16,088 nt of DNA from Reddybacter sp041622675. GTDB lineage: Bacteria > Pseudomonadota > Gammaproteobacteria > Pseudomonadales > Porticoccaceae. The stretch covers positions 1-16,088 of the forward strand of contig JBFJYH010000053.1 of the NCBI GenBank assembly GCA_041622675.1. Direction: 5' to 3'. The position numbers were made by a program, and so were the translations under genes. Below, piece after piece: positions 7,174-14,358 of this stretch. How positions within the stretch are numbered: the stretch's first letter is position 1; each line of letters begins with the position of its first letter. The notes beneath the pieces are model-generated. The model was not told the DNA's origin. It made no database searches and saw only the letters and a list, made by a program, of their open reading frames with translations.

Positions 7174-8235
7174 CTAGCGAGTATCTGTCACCGCGGTAAT
7201 GCGCGGCCACAATTCATCGGCACCCCAACCCAGCACCTCTTGACCAAGACGACGCGCCCAAACCACATCGCTGCCAAACTCATCGCGCCACGACCACAAA
7301 CGGCGTGTCAGATGGTGCAAACGATGCTCGTAAGTAAAGCCCATAGCACCGTGTACCTGATGGGCAACAGCCGCGCCGTTGTTCACGGCTTCCTCGAGAC
7401 GGGTTTTTGCGGTGGCAATTTCAATCCAGGCTTCGTGATCAATACTCGGAGCTCCGGCCACTGCCTCGGCAGCAGCGTCAGCAGCAGCATTTATCGCGGC
7501 GACTTCACCCGCAAAAGCGGCTATCGAGTGTTGCAGAGCCTGAAATTTGCCGATGGCGCGACCAAACTGCACTCGCTCCATAGAATACTCAATAGTCAGT
7601 TCTAACGCTGTACTGAGGGCTCCTGCCGCTTGCACACAACGGATCAACGCCCCCATAGCGTCGACATTTTTACCATTGAGGGCATTCCCCGTCTCTCCAA
7701 TTTGCGCCACACTCACCGCATTAAAGCTGATGGTATCTGCCGGCTCACCCGCTAGATTGGTCTCCTCACTCAACTCACACTGCTCAGTAGCGACTTGAAC
7801 AACCTGTGCTTTGCCAGCCACTTCAACTAGAGCCACAATTTGCTTCGTGTTACGCGCATAGGGCACGCCCATTGCACTACCACTCAATTTACCATCGGTC
7901 AAGCTCAACTCACCAATGGCAACTGTCGCAGTTTCACCACTAACTTGCAGGCCAGCTTGCGCTAGTAACCATCCAGCAAAAAGTGTTTCCGCAAGGGGTA
8001 CCGGGGCCGCGGCAGCACCTGCTGCTTTAATTACGGCAAAACCATCAAGAATACTCGCGCCAATACCACCATTGTCTTCCGGCACCCAGGTTAAGTTTAG
8101 GCCGGATTCACTAATCGCTTGCCACAGTGCTTCAGGCCAAATTCCCGCTTCGGCATCATTGATCACCTCTGGAGTGCTCAAATCGGCGAAGATGCGATTG
8201 GCGGTATCAAAAATAATGTTGTCTGAATCTATCAT
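7174..8235 (-). CDS. Acyl-CoA dehydrogenase family protein, short, probably non-catalytic subunit
   Basis: A 353-residue relative of acyl-CoA dehydrogenases, shorter and more Ala-rich than its neighbours. Recognisable parts are the N-terminal WPEALWQAISESGLNLTWVPEDNGGIG (33-59), the C-terminal helical core VQFGRAIGKFQALQHSIA, and VHQVHGAMGFTYEHRLHHLTRRL. The middle beta domain is short and degenerate, lacking the usual flavin-contacting TEP/WxT blocks. Neither usual catalytic position has Glu: the C-terminal one falls within SWRDEFGSD, and the helix-G motif LxxER is absent. Small subunits like this pair with a catalytic one in heterotetrameric dehydrogenases, for example the FadE26-FadE27 type of actinobacterial steroid side-chain degradation. 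The gene directly follows the FadE26-like gene after 30 bases, which fits an alpha2beta2 partner. A stand-alone enzyme is less likely. The ATG at 8235 has AGGA seven bases upstream. Confidence 0.85.
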   Translation of the reverse strand: MIDSDNIIFDTANRIFADLSTPEVINDAEAGIWPEALWQAISESGLNLTWVPEDNGGIGASILDGFAVIKAAGAAAAPVPLAETLFAGWLLAQAGLQVSGETATVAIGELSLTDGKLSGSAMGVPYARNTKQIVALVEVAGKAQVVQVATEQCELSEETNLAGEPADTISFNAVSVAQIGETGNALNGKNVDAMGALIRCVQAAGALSTALELTIEYSMERVQFGRAIGKFQALQHSIAAFAGEVAAINAAADAAAEAVAGAPSIDHEAWIEIATAKTRLEEAVNNGAAVAHQVHGAMGFTYEHRLHHLTRRLWSWRDEFGSDVVWARRLGQEVLGWGADELWPRITAVTDTR

Positions 8236-8265
8236 TCTACTATCCTATCTCTAAGGCCAATCGGC

Positions 8266-9432
8266 TTAACGAATACCTAGCTGACGAGCAATCATGCCCT
8301 TCAACACCTCATTTGTACCGCCACGCAAAGTGGATGATGGTACGCGCAAAACACCCTCACGCAATAGAGTTGGCAATAAACCTGCTGACGAATAGAGTAC
8401 ATTTTGCGGCAAAATACGGCGCAGTTTTTCAAGCAGCTCGCGCTCAAAATTGGTGCTCATATCTTTGACTAGAGCGGCTTCCATTTCTGGCGACGACCCC
8501 TCCTGTAGCAAACCGGCAATGCCCAGCGACATACGGCGCAGGGTCTTGATTTTAGCCACCACCTGACCGAGGACTTCTTCAGTTTGAGCCGTCGGATTAT
8601 TGACCAATAGACGCATCGCCTCTTGCAACACAATAAAAGTACTGAGGAATCGCTCAGGGCCGGAACGCTCAAGAGCCAACTCGCCCACCACCATATTCCA
8701 GCCGCCACCGACTTCACCTAGCACATGAGAGTCAGGCACGAAGACGTCTTCAAAGTTGGTTTCATTAAAATGCACCTGACCGCCGATGTCGGCAATGCCG
8801 CGCACATCCACACCCGGTGTATTGAGGTCGATGAGAAATTGCGACAAACCTTTATGTCGCGCCGACGTATCGAGAGGCGAGGTACGCAGTAAAGTGATCA
8901 TGTAATCACAACCCGGGCCGTGGGCCCCGGTTGACCACAGCTTGGTGCCATTGACTTTCCAACCGCCCTCCACTTTCTCAGCACGCGTCGATACTGACGC
9001 GAGGTCGGAACCGCTACCCGGCTCACTCATGCCAATCGCACAAAAGCATTCACCGGCAACAATGCGCGGGATAATGGCATCGCGTACTTTTGGATCGGCA
9101 TGTTTAATAATTTGCGGGCCACTTTGACGATCGGCAATCCAGTGAGCCATAACCGGCGCACCAGCTGCAAGCATCTCTTCGGTGACGACGTAGCGCTCGA
9201 GAAAACTGCGCCCGTGGCCGCCATATTTTTTATCCCAGGTCATGCCCAGCCAACCGCGCTGACCCAGCTTGTGGCTGAACTCAGCACTCATACCACCTGC
9301 CCAACAATCAGCCATCGGCGTATAACCACCATTGGCCCGCTCCTCGGCAAGAAACTCCCGAACCTCTTGTCGCAACTGCGTCGCCTCAGCGGGCATTTCG
9401 ACAAAGGGAAAACGAAATCGGGTTACAGACAT
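8266..9432 (-). CDS. Acyl-CoA dehydrogenase, large catalytic subunit (FadE26/ChsE4-like)
   Basis: FAD-dependent acyl-CoA desaturase of the type that forms heteromers with a small partner. From the Met used here (388 residues): LRQEVREFLAEE near the N-terminus, GQRGWLGMTWDKKYGG (58-72), the flavin-binding FCAIGMSEPGSGSDLAS near 130-146, GWKVNGTKLWSTGAH (157-171), FNETNFEDVFVPDSHVLGE, and the C-terminal STLRGGTNEVLKGMIARQLGI. The motif LALERSGPER places a Glu at about 255, the proposed catalytic position in this group. An ATG 15 bases upstream (9447) is also in frame; the one at 9432 has GGAG nine bases ahead and is preferred. It is the first of the three linked dehydrogenase genes and follows a 154-base spacer rich in inverted repeats. 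The closeness to steroid-type enzymes is a family resemblance, not proof of substrate. Confidence 0.93.
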   Translation of the reverse strand: MSVTRFRFPFVEMPAEATQLRQEVREFLAEERANGGYTPMADCWAGGMSAEFSHKLGQRGWLGMTWDKKYGGHGRSFLERYVVTEEMLAAGAPVMAHWIADRQSGPQIIKHADPKVRDAIIPRIVAGECFCAIGMSEPGSGSDLASVSTRAEKVEGGWKVNGTKLWSTGAHGPGCDYMITLLRTSPLDTSARHKGLSQFLIDLNTPGVDVRGIADIGGQVHFNETNFEDVFVPDSHVLGEVGGGWNMVVGELALERSGPERFLSTFIVLQEAMRLLVNNPTAQTEEVLGQVVAKIKTLRRMSLGIAGLLQEGSSPEMEAALVKDMSTNFERELLEKLRRILPQNVLYSSAGLLPTLLREGVLRVPSSTLRGGTNEVLKGMIARQLGIR

Positions 9433-9461
9433 ACCTTGATTCTCCATTAAAACTTCGTTGC

Positions 9462-9477
9462 GGGCGAGAACACGCCC
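9462..9477. repeat. Inverted repeat 1 in the spacer ahead of the dehydrogenase genes
   Basis: GGGCG, a 6-base loop and CGCCC form a perfect 5-bp GC-rich stem about 30 bases upstream of the dehydrogenase start. It is the member of the group of three closest to the gene and could affect mRNA stability or translation start. Confidence 0.4.
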
Positions 9478-9493
9478 CAGGAAAGTCCGTTTA

Positions 9494-9528
9494 CGCCCTC
9501 TTCTCCTACGACAGAGAGAACAAGGGCG
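9494..9528. repeat. Inverted repeat 2 in the same spacer
   Basis: CGCCCT-C-TTCTC pairs with GAGAA-CA-AGGGCG around a 10-base loop: 11 base pairs with a small internal loop. No U-run follows on the minus strand, so it is not a classical terminator. It may be a processing or stabilising stem between the aldehyde dehydrogenase and dehydrogenase messages. Confidence 0.45.
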
Positions 9529-9537
9529 CTAACGTCG

Positions 9538-9571
9538 AACATCAACCCTTGATTGAACACGAGTTGATGTT
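9538..9571. repeat. Inverted repeat 3, just after the aldehyde dehydrogenase gene
   Basis: AACATCAAC and GTTGATGTT are perfect 9-base inverted repeats separated by 16 bases. The left arm can instead pair with an inner TTGAT (ATCAA-CCC-TTGAT), so two mutually exclusive structures exist. It begins 16 bases after the aldehyde dehydrogenase stop, without a U-run. It could be an operator-like palindrome or a 3' stem. Confidence 0.45.
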
Positions 9572-9586
9572 ATTCACTCACTAAAA

Positions 9587-11014
9587 TCAGGCGCCGAGTA
9601 AAATGGCTTTTTCTTCGGTGTACTCAATTAAACCGCTGGCACCCCATTCGCGACCGTTACCGGACATTTTATAACCACCAAAGGGTGCGGCAAAACTAAA
9701 CGCAGGACCGTTCACTTTGACCTGACCAGCGCGCAATTGGCGGGCGATGCGCATTTGGGTCTCTTTACTTTCAGCCCAAACGCCACTGGATAAACCAAAG
9801 TCGGAGTCATTGGCCAAACGGATAGCCTCGGCCTCGTCTTTGTAGGGAATAAAGCACAATACTGGTCCAAAAACCTCATTGCGTGCGATGGGCATATCAT
9901 TGGTGACATCACCGAGAATGGTGGGCCGCACATAGGCACCTTTCTCAATACCCTCAGGTAGCTCACTGCCACCAGTCACTAGGCGAGCACCATTCGCCAA
10001 TGCATCATCAATCATTTTAGTGACTGACGCGCGCGCCTTCATAGAACTCAGCGGACCAAGGAAGGTATCGGTCGACGAGGGGTCTCCCACTACTAGCCTC
10101 TCACTAACCTTCTTCGCCACAGCCAATGCTTCTTCGTATTGGGACTCGTGAACAAAAATGCGGCTCAACTGCACACACATTTGTCCGGAGTTAAACATGG
10201 AGTCTTTCACCACATACTTGGTCGCTTTTTCAACAGGCGCATCCTCGGCAATAATAAAGGCCGACTTGCCACCCAGTTCCTGGCACACACGCTTGACCGT
10301 GTTCGCTGCCGATTTAGCAACATCAACACCCACTTCGGTAGAGCCTGTAAAAGAAACCAGGTCTATTTCGGGGTGCGAGCTCAGTTCATCACCAATCATC
10401 GATCCCTTGCCAGGCAGTAGATTAAAGACACCAGCGGGCAAACCGACTTCGTCACACACTTCGGCAAAAATATAGGTCGAAAGCGGTGTCTGTTCACTGG
10501 GTTTCAATACGCAGGTGCAACCGGCAGCCAGGGCTGGGCCCACTTTGGCAATCACCTGAAATAAAGGAAAATTCCAGGGCGTAATAAAGGAGCAAACACC
10601 AATGGGTTCCTTAACAGTGATATAACCTTCTTCGTGTTCTTTAACTTCATCCATGGTTTCAGCCAAACCGCCAAAAATTTTCAAGCCGGAAATCGGGCCG
10701 AGCACCTGAATACCCAGTGCAAAGTGAACGGGGATGCCCATTTCCTGAGAAATCAACGAAGCCATTTCATCTTTGCGCTCTTTAAGCTTGGCGCAAATCG
10801 CGTCGATATAGGCTTTACGCTCAACAGCCGGCGTCTGAGACCAGGGAATAAAGGCTTCGCGCGCCGCTTTGGCCGCTTTATCAACATCTTCGGGAAAAGA
10901 CATAGGCACGGTGGCGAAAACTTCTTCGGTCGCGGGGTTAACCAAGTGCGATGTCCCTTCGCCGGAAGGTGCTACCCATTCACCATTGATATAAATCTTG
11001 TCGTATTCAATCAT
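9587..11014 (-). CDS. NAD(P)-dependent aldehyde dehydrogenase
   Basis: Oxidises an aldehyde to the carboxylic acid with NAD(P)+; cytoplasmic. The 475-residue product has the usual family length. Numbered from the ATG used here: NPATEEVFATVP (26-37), ITPWNFP with Asn148 for the oxyanion hole, KPSEQTPLS (171-179), the nucleotide-binding FTGSTEVG (222-229), QELGGKS with general base Glu246, FNSGQMC with catalytic Cys280, NEVFGPV (379-385) with Glu380 contacting the nicotinamide ribose, and PFGGYKMSGNGREWG near the end. An in-frame GTG 30 bases upstream would add a basic leader that the family lacks; the ATG has AGAAGAG five bases ahead. It lies about 110 bases downstream of the hydrolase. In this setting it probably makes the acid that is then bound to CoA. 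The specific aldehyde cannot be told from sequence. Confidence 0.93.
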   Translation of the reverse strand: MIEYDKIYINGEWVAPSGEGTSHLVNPATEEVFATVPMSFPEDVDKAAKAAREAFIPWSQTPAVERKAYIDAICAKLKERKDEMASLISQEMGIPVHFALGIQVLGPISGLKIFGGLAETMDEVKEHEEGYITVKEPIGVCSFITPWNFPLFQVIAKVGPALAAGCTCVLKPSEQTPLSTYIFAEVCDEVGLPAGVFNLLPGKGSMIGDELSSHPEIDLVSFTGSTEVGVDVAKSAANTVKRVCQELGGKSAFIIAEDAPVEKATKYVVKDSMFNSGQMCVQLSRIFVHESQYEEALAVAKKVSERLVVGDPSSTDTFLGPLSSMKARASVTKMIDDALANGARLVTGGSELPEGIEKGAYVRPTILGDVTNDMPIARNEVFGPVLCFIPYKDEAEAIRLANDSDFGLSSGVWAESKETQMRIARQLRAGQVKVNGPAFSFAAPFGGYKMSGNGREWGASGLIEYTEEKAILLGA

Positions 11015-11099
11015 CGCTACTCTTCTTACCTCTCGTTGTTTCACTACTTTTTCACTTTATACAGGGCCATAGTAAAAACACCGTGACCCATCCCTACTA

Positions 11100-11115
11100 G
11101 CCGGGCAGCCCCGGC
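11100..11115. other. GC-rich stem-loop after the hydrolase gene
   Basis: GCCGGG, a 4-base loop and CCCGGC form a perfect 6-bp stem beginning about ten bases after the hydrolase stop codon. There is no U-run on either side. It may act as a 3' stabiliser or pause site in the spacer between hydrolase and aldehyde dehydrogenase. Confidence 0.4.
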
Positions 11116-11124
11116 CTTAGATCA

Positions 11125-12036
11125 TTAATTCAAACCTAGATGTGGGCGCATAAAGGCAGCGATCTTCGCAATCGCATCATCCGCCTCGGGTGCATTTCCC
11201 GCCATAAATTGAAAGACATGTTGCATTTCATCAAACACTTGAAGCTCCACATCGACACCTGCCGTTTTAGCCTTTTCATAAAAACGCGTGCTGTCATCGA
11301 GTAGAACTTCGTACTCACCAACCTGTATTAAGGTTGGCGGAAAACTCGCCAAATCACCGTACAATGGGTTGGCAAAAGGATCCTGTTTGGAGCCTTTCTC
11401 TCCGAGGAAGGCTCCAATCATGCCTTCAAGCATATCGCCACCAACGAGCGCATCTTTTTCAGCATTGGTTTGCATACTGGCACCTTTGGACTCCATGTCA
11501 TACCAAGGTGACAAGGGTGCAGTACAAGCAGGTACTGGCAAACCTTTGTTACGCGCATAAAGAATCATCGATGTGCACAAGTTACCACCAGCCGAATCCC
11601 CGGTAGTAGCGATGTGTTCAGACTGATAACCCTGTTCGAGAAGCTGTCCATAAACGGCAACGGCCTGCTCGACGATCCCGGGGTGAGGGTTTTCAGGGGC
11701 TCGAGTGTAATCGAGTATCAAGGCCGAACAACCGACCGCTTTGGCCACGTGACCGTACATTTTGTTGTGGCTTTTAGGCGACCCCACCATAAAACCACCG
11801 CCGTGGCAGCAAATCACTACACGGCTTTTATCGGCACCATCAGGTATTGCCCAAACGCAATCAACACCAGCCAATACGGTCTCCTCGAACTCAATAGCAG
11901 TTGGCTCTGCGGTCAAATCCCCCCACTGATCAAATAGTTCGCGCAGTTGCGGCAGTTCCATATCACTACTGAGCACTAATTTGTCGGACCACTCTCGGTA
12001 TAAATCAACTATTGATTCTGCTTCTTTACTCGCCAT
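11125..12036 (-). CDS. Alpha/beta hydrolase, HSL (family IV) type; epsilon-lactone hydrolase/esterase-like
   Basis: Serine hydrolase acting on carboxylic esters or lactones. The 303 residues show the oxyanion-hole motif HGGGF (78-82), LDYTRAPENPHP (108-119), the nucleophile elbow GDSAGG (146-151, Ser148) and the His region EMQHVFQF (His273). The acid residue of the triad is usually Asp in a DPL motif; here the matching segment is GEYEVLLDDS with Glu243. As far as known, monoterpene epsilon-lactone hydrolase-like members also use EVLLDD, so this points to that subgroup rather than a broken enzyme. No signal peptide is visible, so it is probably cytoplasmic. GGAG lies seven bases before the ATG. 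It follows the regulator gene after 192 bases and precedes the aldehyde dehydrogenase, suggesting it opens an ester or lactone intermediate or feeds an alcohol into the route. Confidence 0.9.
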   Translation of the reverse strand: MASKEAESIVDLYREWSDKLVLSSDMELPQLRELFDQWGDLTAEPTAIEFEETVLAGVDCVWAIPDGADKSRVVICCHGGGFMVGSPKSHNKMYGHVAKAVGCSALILDYTRAPENPHPGIVEQAVAVYGQLLEQGYQSEHIATTGDSAGGNLCTSMILYARNKGLPVPACTAPLSPWYDMESKGASMQTNAEKDALVGGDMLEGMIGAFLGEKGSKQDPFANPLYGDLASFPPTLIQVGEYEVLLDDSTRFYEKAKTAGVDVELQVFDEMQHVFQFMAGNAPEADDAIAKIAAFMRPHLGLN

Positions 12037-12062
12037 CTTCTCACTCCGTGTCGTTTGACTTT

Positions 12063-12074
12063 ATGATTAGTCAT
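12063..12074. promoter_or_regulatory. Short palindrome upstream of the hydrolase gene
   Basis: ATGATTAGTCAT is an inverted repeat (ATGA-N4-TCAT) 27 bases upstream of the hydrolase start. It is the clearest dyad in the 192-base spacer 12037-12228, which holds no gene and no convincing -24/-12 or -35/-10 promoter. It may be an operator half-site, but AT-rich palindromes this short also arise by chance. Confidence 0.25.
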
Positions 12075-12228
12075 TACATTGCAAATCGCACTTTATCATT
12101 AACTATTACTTGCCGACCTTCTACTGTTACCCGTATCAGAACATATCGAAGTGCAAGTGAGCACGGTATTCTGCCTTAGCACTGCGAGGAGGTAAACCAG
12201 TCCAGAAGCCAATCTAGGCTAATTCCCT

Positions 12229-14232
12229 TTAATCGCCCTCCAGCCCGTAGTTTTTTATCTTCCTGTAGAGCGTACTTCTGGAAATACCTAGGATTCGTGC
12301 CACTTTCGAGCGATTGCCCTTGTGCAAAATTAATTCATTACGAATCGCTTCGCACTCTAGCTCATCCAGCGTTTCAGCACCGGAGAGCCCATGGTTGGAC
12401 AAACCATTACCTATCTCACTTTGGGTGATGCTCAAATCACCGACTAAGGCAGCGCTAATATCGGCAGGTAAATCATCGCAACTCAAAACCGCTGTCTCAC
12501 TCATCACAAACATATTCTCGAGCACCGCTCGCAGTTCACGAATATTACCCGGCCATGTGTACTGACATAGCACCTGAAGCAACTGAGGGTCGAGTTCACG
12601 AGGCTCAGAGGCATACGCTTCAGCAAACTGTTTGAGGAAATAAACTGCCAGCAACTCAATATCACCTCGACGCTCACGCAAAGGTAAAATATCCAGCGAC
12701 ATAACCTTAAGTCGGTAGTACAAATCTTCTCGAAAGCGCCCCTCAGCCACCGCAGTGGCGAGACGGCTATTAGTCGCGGCAATAACCCGGACCTCGACTT
12801 TTCGCTCTTTGCCACCACCGAACCTGACCACGATACCGTCGTGTAAAACCCGGAGAAGAGCGACCTGAACTTCAGGCGATAATTCTACAATTTCGTCGAG
12901 AAAAAGTGTGCCCCCATTCGCTTCTTCGAATTTACCTCGCCGACCCTGCGGCGCTGCGCCGCAAAAGGCTCCCGGTTCATAACCAAGTAATTCATTGATT
13001 GCCAGTTCGCGAGTCAGGGCCCCACAATTGACAGAAACAAAGGGCGCTTCCTTGCCACTACCCGCACAATGTACTGCCCGTGCGAACATATCTTTCCCAC
13101 AACCCGTTTCCCCCTGTATCAACACAGGAGAACAGGAAGCCGCCAAACGTAAAACCCGGGCTTTCAAAGCCAAGAGGCCCGGGCTTTGACCCATAATTGC
13201 ATCAAGAGCGGGAGATGATAGAGAGTGAGTAGATGACAAGCTTGTCCGCACCGTAGCAAGACGGGGGCGAATAACTAAAATTCCACCTTCGGAGCGACCA
13301 TCGCGATTATAGGCTTCATAGGCAACAGGAACGATGGAGCTCGGTAGCAACTCTTCCCAGTCTGCCGCTGACCCTAGGTTCTCAGGCTGTAACAGACGAT
13401 AATTCTTCGCAAGTTTTGCTTCAATCTGTTCACTGGCAAACAAACTTTTGGCCTTTTCATTTGCAGTCACCACCCGCCCCTTACGATCGAGCAGGACCAC
13501 GCCATCCTGTCGCCAACGAGCAACACTGCCGGCAAACCAGTCGACCAGTGCCACATTACGAGCCAGCTCTCGCGAATGCAGCGTTTGCTCAATTTGTCGC
13601 GCCGCCGTCATCGCTAATGCCAAACTTTGAGCGCTGTAGGCGTGGGAGAGCGAGGAGACATCGATGACTCCCCGCAGATCGCCGTCAATAACATCAATAA
13701 TTGGTGCCGCCGAACAGCTCCAAATTTTCATCGACTCACAAAAATGTTCGCCACTGTGCACTTCGACCGGTTGTTTTAAAGCCACTGCAGTTCCCACAGC
13801 ATTGGTGCCGGTACAACTCTCGCTCCAGTCATGACCTGGGGCAATGCGCTGTCCGGCCAGCCTTTCGCGCAGATTGGGGTCGCCACAGACTTCGAGCAGA
13901 ACACCGTGACTTTCGACCACCGTAAAAAAGCTTTCACTGTCGGACAAGATGTCAGACAGCATTTGCCAGGTATTGCGGGAAGCGAGTAGGAGCTCCTCAT
14001 TTTCTAACTTGAGAGCCTCGAGTTGATCTCCCGAAGCTACCATCGGTGGATAGTGCTGCGTAAATTCTACACCTCGCTGGCGACAACGCAGCCATGAATC
14101 ATGAATAACATCTCTAACCTGCCCCGGCTGACACTCGCCCTTATTGACAAAGTCAGCCCAGGCAGTATCAATTTGCTTGCGAAAACGGGCCTCCGACTTT
14201 ATCGGCATACGGCCCAGGTATAAATTTTCCAT
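12229..14232 (-). CDS. Sigma-54-dependent transcriptional activator, AcoR-like (GAF-AAA+-Fis)
   Basis: DNA-binding activator that uses ATP to open sigma-54 promoters. The 667 residues run as follows. An N-terminal region holds DVIHDSWLRCRQRGVE (41-56), typical of AcoR-type regulators. A GAF sensor lies at about 75-220, with WSESCTGTNAVGTA. A PAS-like segment covers about 225-320. The AAA+ domain (about 343-580) has Walker A GETGCGKD (374-381), Walker B GGTLFLDEI (440-448), REDLYYRL and TWPGNIREL. A Fis-type helix-turn-helix ends the protein (about 626-667, SKVARILGISRSTLYRKI). The sigma-54-contacting GAFTGA loop reads GAFCGA (421-426), with Cys replacing the key Thr. An AGAGG site precedes the ATG at 14232. 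The gene sits between the CoA-transferase and hydrolase genes and probably senses a pathway aldehyde, alcohol or acid. Confidence 0.93.
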   Translation of the reverse strand: MENLYLGRMPIKSEARFRKQIDTAWADFVNKGECQPGQVRDVIHDSWLRCRQRGVEFTQHYPPMVASGDQLEALKLENEELLLASRNTWQMLSDILSDSESFFTVVESHGVLLEVCGDPNLRERLAGQRIAPGHDWSESCTGTNAVGTAVALKQPVEVHSGEHFCESMKIWSCSAAPIIDVIDGDLRGVIDVSSLSHAYSAQSLALAMTAARQIEQTLHSRELARNVALVDWFAGSVARWRQDGVVLLDRKGRVVTANEKAKSLFASEQIEAKLAKNYRLLQPENLGSAADWEELLPSSIVPVAYEAYNRDGRSEGGILVIRPRLATVRTSLSSTHSLSSPALDAIMGQSPGLLALKARVLRLAASCSPVLIQGETGCGKDMFARAVHCAGSGKEAPFVSVNCGALTRELAINELLGYEPGAFCGAAPQGRRGKFEEANGGTLFLDEIVELSPEVQVALLRVLHDGIVVRFGGGKERKVEVRVIAATNSRLATAVAEGRFREDLYYRLKVMSLDILPLRERRGDIELLAVYFLKQFAEAYASEPRELDPQLLQVLCQYTWPGNIRELRAVLENMFVMSETAVLSCDDLPADISAALVGDLSITQSEIGNGLSNHGLSGAETLDELECEAIRNELILHKGNRSKVARILGISRSTLYRKIKNYGLEGD

Positions 14233-14358
14233 AGTTAACCTCTAGACGAGTAACCCCAAAGAAAGTGAGCTTCGTTTCTATGCTTTTATCGAACTCACCG
14301 TCCTTTACAAAGAGATTCACAAAAGGACACTACCGGCATTTGAAAACAGGGAACAACC

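Noticed and set aside
9462..9484. Possible sigma-54 promoter (GG-N10-GC, GGGCGTGTTCTCGC) ahead of the acyl-CoA dehydrogenase genes
   Set aside because: Only the GG and GC dinucleotides match; the TGGCAC and TTGC flanks are absent, and the match comes from the arms of a GC-rich hairpin.
11045..11099. TATAAA on the minus strand as a promoter for the aldehyde dehydrogenase
   Set aside because: No -35 hexamer at 16-18 bases; the gene is likely read from an upstream promoter, so no promoter was called.
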